Origin: Volvariella volvacea V23
Lineage: Eukaryota > Basidiomycota > Agaricomycetes > Agaricales > Pluteaceae
Reading direction: 5' to 3'
Assembly: GCA_000349905.1 (NCBI GenBank)
Contig: KB722742.1
Location: forward strand, 1,106,386-1,170,385
Length of the DNA stretch: 64,000 nucleotides
Part shown: positions 56,141-64,000 of the stretch, one piece after another
How the letters are laid out: each line of letters starts with the position of its first letter
Numbering within the stretch: position 1 is the first letter of the stretch
Position numbers and translations under genes: made by a program
Notes under the pieces: model-generated
The model's input: only the letters and a program-made list of their open reading frames with translations
Told to the model about the DNA's origin: nothing
Database searches by the model: none

Positions 56141-56156
56141 TCACCCACGTGGGTGA
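56141..56156. promoter_or_regulatory. 16-bp perfect palindrome with CACGTG core
   Basis: TCACCCACGTGGGTGA reads the same on both strands. It lies 17 bp before the candidate start at 56174 and 412 bp upstream of the minus gene at 55729. CACGTG is the core of bHLH sites. Confidence 0.55.
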
Positions 56157-56173
56157 GGTATTTTTCGCCCGAT

Positions 56174-56606
56174 ATGGATAATCGCACGAGCGTTGAAAGA
56201 TCCTCGTGCTTTGATTGGTGGAAGTAATCGCAAAAAGGTCCTGGTAAATAGACGCAAATACCGCACGTACATCGCTATCAAAGCGATCAGCTCGGGACTA
56301 GTCCGGGTCGGCGTCGATATGCCAGCAGTAACGATAACATACGAGATAAACCCGCCTGCTGATACTGAAGCTGGAGCGCTCAGCAAATCGAAGACCTTGG
56401 AGGTTGAGGTAAAGGCGCAGCCGACAGGAGGGTTTCAGGGGTACTATAGCGCACTGGAGAAGGCTCTAATAGAGGCGCGAGATAAAATCGGAGAGGATTT
56501 GACGGCTTGGAGAGATGCTGTCGGGAATAAAGAACTCAATAGGGAGACAAAGAAGACGCTCAAAGAGGATGATGAAGAGGAGGACGATGAGGAGGAAGAG
56601 GCGTAA
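56174..56606 (+). CDS. Small acidic-tailed protein, possibly Gon7-like; start uncertain
   Basis: The frame ending at 56606 reads VLVNRRKYRTYIAIKAISSG, VGVDMPAVTITYEINPPAD, GYYSALEKALIEARDKIGED and LTAWRDAVGNKELNRE, then a Glu/Asp-rich tail. The helical ALEKALxxARDxIGExLTxWRDxVGN part recalls basidiomycete proteins filed under the EKC/KEOPS subunit Gon7, a tRNA t6A-modification complex member; this is memory and weak. The frame has no ATG. The ATG at 56174 (MDNRTS) is in another frame. It could be joined by a short intron 56192-56237 with poor splice sites, or a small indel near 56193 may have shifted the frame. Length would be about 130-145 aa. Confidence 0.55.
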
Positions 56607-56738
56607 GTGCCGTGCAGCTAGCGCGTTGCTCCATGCACGAATATTTGAGGTAAGGGGATATTAATTTTCAGTAATTAAAAGCTAAAATAACAGACCGCAA
56701 TAGGTGTATATCGTTAATACAACACCCTCCGATCACCT

Positions 56739-58037
56739 CTAGTTGCTACGCTTCTCCTTGCCTCTAGGCCTCTCACGAACCACCATCTTGTTACTGTTCT
56801 TCGGTCCCTTGGGTCCTGGTTTCCTTGTTCGTGTACCCTTTGTACCCCAACCCCAAATAGACACAGGATGCTTGTTGGATTTCGATTTACCACGACCACC
56901 TCCGTGAGGGTGATCGCAACTGCAGGCAAGTATGATATGTTATCATCAGCAAAAAATCAACATGCGAGAATAGACATACGCGTTCATTGCAACACCACGA
57001 ACTGAAGGTCGTTTACCCAACCACCGGGAGCGACCTGCTTTGCCCAACTGTCTATTCTTCCAGAGTGGGTTGCTGACTTTTCCGATTGTCGCGCAACAAT
57101 CTTGCAGCACCTTTCGAACTTCACCGCTTTGAAGTCGAACTTGAGTGTAACGGCCAGCCTCTTCGTGGGCGATGATCTGACCGAATGAACCGGCGGAACG
57201 AACAAGAATACCAGGACCGTCTGGCTTGAGAGTAATGTTGTGAACGACTGTTCCAGGTGGTATCAGTCGAAGTGGGAGGACGTTCCCTGGCTTGAGGGTC
57301 ATAGTTCGGAGAATACCCAATGCAAGGGATTGTGCGGAAGAGTCGGTAGCCGATTCCTCCGCGCTTATTTCAGCTTCTCCGTTTTCCGCTGTGCTGGCGC
57401 CCCCCGTCCTCGCTGCGGAGGAGCTAGTCGTGCTCGACACGTCAAACCCCGGAACGAAACCATCCGGAATACCTTGCCTGAAGCTTTGCACCTTATCTCC
57501 AGCTCTCATTCCCTCAGTAGCAATAATGTAACTCCACTTCTTCATTCCTTCCGCGTTCGGATCCCTGTTTTTCACGAGCGCGATGTGCGCCGACCGTCCA
57601 GGGTCATACTCTATCCTCACAACATCATGTACACCCGGTTCCATACGATGGAAGTCTATCGTTCGTATGCGTTGCTTATGCCCACCACCGCGATGTCGGA
57701 CGGTAATGTGTCCGTGAGCATTACGACCTCCGGTTTTTCGTTTTGCAATCGTAAGCTCTCGAATGGGGCGCCCCTCGTAGAGATGGGAGTTTATAGGACG
57801 ACGGAGATGACGGAGACCCGGTGTGACGGGCTTGTATGTTTTGAATAGTGCTTCATTACGCGCTAGTGCAGCTTCAACTTCAAAGTTTTTTCCGCTGCCT
57901 GAGAATGAGGTGACCTCCGTGGAGTAATTGCGGTACACGCGAGGAAGAGGGGAGGCGGAGGAGGTAGCTGAGAGACTAGACCTGCATGTTGTTGTCCTGA
58001 GGAGACTACCAACGCTGCCCCGAATGGAGGACAGCAT
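56739..58037 (-). CDS. MRPL2: Mitochondrial large-subunit ribosomal protein uL2m
   Basis: Two exons: 58037-56980 and 56919-56739, 412 aa. The presequence is [20 protein letters not shown] (Ser, Arg, Leu, no acids). The L2 RNA-binding domain includes [20 protein letters not shown] and [20 protein letters not shown]. The C-terminal domain includes [40 protein letters not shown] and [20 protein letters not shown]. Exon 2 begins with the conserved [11 protein letters not shown], near the peptidyl-transferase centre. An Ala/Ser/Glu-rich insert of about 45 residues separates the halves. The intron is 56979-56920 (donor GTATGT, acceptor CTGCAG). An upstream ATG at 58094 would add 19 residues, but the chosen start opens straight into the presequence. 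The gene is divergent to RVB2. Confidence 0.92.
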
Positions 58038-58221
58038 GAGAAGCGACGAGTGTTGGCAGAAAGCCAGAAAAGGAAACTGCGTCGTAGGAACCAAAAAAGT
58101 TTTGCGAGGACGATTGAACTTGTTTGGTCCCGTATAATTACTTTCCCACCATCTACATCTTTCATCATGGTATGTTCGTCGTCTGCGATGGCGAGCCCGG
58201 CTTATATGGTGTTAGGCTTCA
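58038..58221. promoter_or_regulatory. Short bidirectional promoter, uL2m and RVB2
   Basis: 184 bp between divergent start codons; both transcripts must start here. No clear TATA box. Confidence 0.4.
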
Positions 58222-59980
<1,759 letters not shown>

Positions 59981-62418
59981 TCGGAGGTTGTGTTGCTATT
60001 TTTGCTTTCATCGGGGGTAGGAAGATAGAGAGGGCACAAGTTTCTGCTCTTGGTGCGCCACTCCCCTTGTGATCATGGATGTAGCTTGTATGTGTGGTTC
60101 ATATGTAGGTATAATAGTGCCTTTGAAGAGCTCCATACCGACACATACTCGTGCATATGTGGTTATGCATTGTAACCCCGACATTTTATGTCCGAAGTGC
60201 TCTATCATCCAATATCGTGCAGCGACGTAGCAAAACACTACATCTCCGATGCCGCTAAACTATGCCCATTGTCCCAAGAACGGCATCTGGGTCGAAGGCA
60301 TGGTCAATGTCAATCGGAGAGGATACTCCGTATAATATGTTAAGGGCCATCTTATCACCACTTAAAGTTCGTTGACAGAATAAGTCGTCCCACTTTGCTG
60401 GTTCATTGGACGATGCCCACCTCGTTGAAGTTACTATGAAGCCTACATGCGCTTTAAAAACTTCAATCTAGTGATGATATCCATTTGCCGTTTTGGCTGA
60501 GGTGCGTCCACGATTGACTATTAGTACTATCGCGATGCCCTAACGCTATCAACTGCACCACAATGCATATACTCTTGGTCCAAGTGGCTTACTCACCTAT
60601 TTATACAGCACACCGCATTGACAGCAACGTGCGTGACCTGTAAAGCCTCGACGGCAAGTTTCAAAATCAATTCATAAGCAGTGCAAGCACTGAATATACC
60701 CCATTCATCTGCCTCATCAAGAAATCACCTGCACAACGACAACGGAGTAAACTCGTGATATGTCAATTCAGGTCCCATTATCTAGATTCCGTCGTCGATG
60801 ACTGTCACTGCGGAGGTGAGAGCTATTTTCGAAGTGAATGTGCCCACGTCCTCTTAAAATCAAGTGACCTATAACGACTACGCACCCACAGGCTACAATC
60901 GATGAGCATGAATAACATTTTCACGTCCAATATACGGTAGTAGTATTCATCCTCTACTTTCATCCATGCTTGTTCATTTTATGCCCTCCTCTGTCGCCTT
61001 CTCATCCCGGTGAATTCCTCTGACATTCGCGCGATGTACGTTTTGGAAGCTAGAACTTGAGTGTGTTCTACTTTACAGTACCCTTCATTAATATCTAGTT
61101 ACGGGTCTCTTCCGGAGTCCTACCGAGGTTGTTCCCCTGATAAGTGTTGTGTCCGGGATGCCCGATCGTTGTGCTCTACTTGATGCTCAACACTGCACCC
61201 GCTCATGCTGACTTCATTCGCGAATATCTGCACTTCTCTCGGAACCCAGAAGTCCCCCAAAATGTAACAGCACTCACCGATCTCGAGCTCGAAAAAATAA
61301 TCGTTGAGCAAACAGTGACGTAGGAGGAGAACCGCCTCCAGTATTATTTTTGGTTGTCAACTTCGGCAATGATCCTTCCCAAGCACCTCGGAGCACGACC
61401 GCCTTCTATGTTCCACATTCACTCTGTTGCGAGGCATCTTTTTGCAGTATCATTAGGTGTGATTTTCGTTGGAGTGGGGTGAGCTCCCAACGATGACACA
61501 TGCGCCAACCTCGTCCGAAGCAACGCCATACCTCGCCATACTCGATTCTATTCTATTCCCACCGTTGGACGAACGGGGGTATCTAGAAGTCCACGCCCTC
61601 CAGATATATGTACTGCCATGTTTCTCCGATTATAACGTGCCGCATGGGAAGAAATCACCTTATCTTGGTATGTGAACACTGTACAACACCCCGACGGCGA
61701 TGCATCTGGACAAAATATTTTGCGCATGGTGCGTGCTTTTCTCTTCTCTTCTTCTGGCCTAGGGTCGTTGTCAGATATACTCATGTGGTCTAGGGTCATC
61801 TAGAAACAGGTGATACTGAATATCCTCATGCTCTCAAGTTTGCAGTTTCACGAGATGCTGGCGCTCCTTCTCAGCCCAATTCGCTCTGCATAGCGCTGTA
61901 ATGTACAGCACCAAAATTATTTTCCGGACTATTCCCTTTTTGTTGCCTCGAATCCCGGATTGACAGGTTCGGGGATCATGATTAAGCCCCGTGAATGACC
62001 ATGACTTCATGCGATACATTACATTACATATCAAGTGTACATCACTCCTTGCACGTATTGCAGACCCTAACAAGGTCCTTGCAGGAGGTTATTCAGGATC
62101 TTACTCCTTCAAGCTCAATAATCAGGTGTTCGAACCTTACTGAAGATCTTGCTCCTGTGTTTTCGTCACCTTCACTAACCCCGTCATGAGGTCAAATTTT
62201 AGCTTACACTAGCGAATGCACGGTGTTCAGGCGCTACCTGGCTGCAAATGTAATTCATGCTCCGTCGGGCCGTTCTGCGATATGAAGAGGTATATTAAGG
62301 GTTGCTGCATGAGGGCCACAATCCCTATCCTGCTCTGAATACCTGTGGCTCAAGAAGCCCCTAAACCTCTACACACCGCAATACTCAACCGTTGAATTCA
62401 TTCTACTTGCTACCCACC
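59981..62418. other. Gene-poor region, possible unassigned exons (2.4 kb)
   Basis: No complete gene is supported. Two stretches look partly coding (61183-61323 and around 61493-61616). The rest holds short ORFs only. No transposon or RNA gene is recognised. Confidence 0.45.
61183..61323 (+). CDS. Possible small coding exon, unknown
   Basis: ATG 61183 to TAG 61321-61323 gives 46 residues, including APAHADFIREYLHFSRNPEV, ALTDLELEKIIVEQTVT. The amphipathic, charge-balanced composition looks more like protein than the surrounding DNA. It could be an exon of a small gene; neighbouring exons were not found. Weak call. Confidence 0.25.
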   Translation: MLNTAPAHADFIREYLHFSRNPEVPQNVTALTDLELEKIIVEQTVT

Positions 62419-63044
62419 ATGTCCCCTTCTGTGAGTGGTCCTGGCTCACGCTGTTCGGACTGGTAGTGGCCAACTATGCCTAGCAGAACCAATCATCATC
62501 TACCAGCTCTTCGCTCTTCAGACGTCGTCAAGTGTGTAATTTCATTTCCTCCGCGCGTAGTTTATTTTTCATCTCTGAATGGATTGTTTCGCACATACCA
62601 GCAATCTAAGAGTGAACCAAGAAACTCATTTGATACCGCGACCATTTCGTCGGAATGCAGTACATTGGTGCGGATGGGAAGCGCTGCCCCTCAAAACACC
62701 AAGTTAACCTTTTGCGGCTGTAGGTCGAATTTCCCATCGACGTCGAACTGCCAAACTATACCCCATCCTCAGCAAACCCTGATGAATATGTAAGTTTTCT
62801 AGATCCCCTAACATACATCCTTTCCATACAAACCCTTCATTAAATTAAAGTTTCCTTGTACTCGCATCAGAATACTGCTTCCTTTCTCATGCTATCGAAT
62901 GTCCGATTGACTGACTTCTCTCGCAACCTTTGACAGGCCGTTATGATAGATCCAGAAGACAGTGCATGGGGCGCACCACCTTCCAGCTCGTGGAAGTTAT
63001 CAAAGATCGCCCGCAAGCTGGGAAAGTCTAACCATTCGCGATGA
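62419..63044 (+). CDS. Five-exon gene for a 99-residue protein of unknown function
   Basis: Exons 62419-62430, 62484-62531, 62602-62667, 62724-62789 and 62937-63044 join in frame, every intron in phase 0, to a 99-residue protein ending in TGA 63042-63044. Sequence pieces: MSPS, QNQSSSTSSSLFRRRQ, QSKSEPRNSFDTATISSECS, VEFPIDVELPNYTPSSANPD, AVMIDPEDSAWGAPPSSSWK and LSKIARKLGKSNHSR. Donors are GTGAGT, GTGTGT, GTGCGG, GTAAGT; acceptors CCTAG, ACCAG, TGTAG, GACAG. The N-terminus is Ser/Arg-rich, the middle is acidic with a Pro-Asn-Tyr-Thr-Pro element, and the C-terminus is a short basic helix. There is no signal peptide. I do not recognise a family. Confidence 0.6.
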
Positions 63045-64000
63045 TTTCCTCGATTTTCCCACTGGATGTAAAGGTGTCAATTCGACATATATGTCGGTTG
63101 GACAACCTATCTAGGTCCTGTGATGCTTCGATTCTTCGGCTCCGTTAAGCATACCACCCAGATACCACTATCGCGTTTCATAACCCCTCCCTTGTGTTCT
63201 GTCAGTTGTTTTTTTTTTTTGACTAATTCTTGATCTCCACCAAACTCCACGTTTTGGTCATTCACTATTTCGTACCTATTACATCCACGGTGTCTAACTT
63301 AATGTACAATATACTCTTTTTGCATCTCTTTTTCTCACTGATTCTCTCTTGACGGTCCCGACATCCTGAAGCATCGTTCAGGCCTACACTAGCGGCACCG
63401 AACGTGATGTTCTCACTGATAGAACCGATGAGTGTCTGTATTCTCCACATAGTAGCAACTATGCATAGAAGCTATAGGCTATATAAAACAGCCATTGGTC
63501 AGGCATATACATAGATAGCGTCCATTGCTACCACGACCATATCCGCACATCTCCAGTAAAGATGCCGCAGACGCCAGCATATAAATCGCATCTCATGAGA
63601 ACAATTCGCGGATGAACAGTTTAAGCAAAAATGAACTTGTGCACAAGATCAACATCATCCAAGCGAGGTAAAGATAGTACTTTAAAAAAGAGAAACGATA
63701 GGGAGTGACAAAGGAGGCCAGAGACAATACTCTAGTAAGTGAAACGCTAACGACGCAGACGAGATATATATAATTAGCAGCGTAGAGAGACCAAAGGAGC
63801 GACGAGGGTATTTCAAGACGACTTCGGTAGTAGTGGTAGTGCTATGTCCAGATCCAGACAGGGAATCACAACGAGAGGGAGGGTACGAACTTCGAAGCGG
63901 AAAGAACGCGAAAACATTTGTATTTCAAGGTATAGCAAAAATCAAGAAATGGTGAGAGAGAAAAGAGGGTTAGTGCGAGTGTTAATATCGAAATATCAGT
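63045..64000. other. No gene seen at window end
   Basis: A T-run occurs at 63210-63222. From about 63590 the + strand is purine-rich, so the minus strand is CT-rich, which would fit a leader or 3' end of a minus-strand gene beyond the window. No ORF is supported. Confidence 0.4.

Noticed and set aside
62090..62160. GTTCGAAC, considered as a tRNA T-loop
   Set aside because: The flanking stem pairs, acceptor stem and A box are missing on both strands.

Overview
The window looks like nuclear DNA of a mushroom-forming basidiomycete (Agaricomycetes). The evidence is dense genes with many 45-80 nt GT-AG introns, several F-box/LRR proteins of the agaricomycete type, a DNMT1-type cytosine methyltransferase with replication-foci and BAH domains, and intron-rich conserved eukaryotic genes. 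I could not identify genus or species. I saw no rRNA, tRNA, CRISPR array, intact transposon or viral gene.

Region 1-24 kb is rich in F-box and LRR-like genes. It holds a 3'-partial LRR protein (1-1034), an Arg/Ser-rich nuclear protein (2570-4480), F-box proteins at 4836-6653, 7169-8482 (weak), 13653-15077 and 20376-23993, and a membrane-anchored proline-rich protein with an F-box-style LRR tail (11297-13531). Between them lie an atypical zinc-ribbon/SDR protein (8634-10553), a possible small secreted Cys-rich protein (10704-11005, minus) and the importin-9 homolog Kap114 (15956-20224, minus).

Region 24-38 kb is mostly housekeeping: a small unknown protein, mitochondrial uS15m, the circularly permuted nucleolar GTPase Nog2, enolase (444 aa after splicing), a single-pass membrane protein with a proline-rich tail, and a TBC-domain RabGAP.

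Region 38.1-41.5 kb has no supported gene. It contains a strong TATA/CT-rich promoter-like block, a 14-bp tandem array, three diverged copies of a coding-like motif and a perfect 14-bp hairpin.

Region 41.5-60 kb carries Dph4 (diphthamide synthesis), DNMT1, an ABCA-type full transporter, an EFM2/METTL21-like methyltransferase, a small acidic-tailed protein, mitochondrial uL2m and Rvb2. Many genes sit as divergent pairs: 8482/8634, 20224/20376, 27542/28063, 47332/47881, 55729/56174 and 58037/58222.

Region 60-64 kb is gene-poor, but it contains a five-exon gene for a 99-residue protein (62419-63044) that simple ORF calling misses. Exon models come from reading frame, splice consensus and remembered family conservation; no alignment was run.
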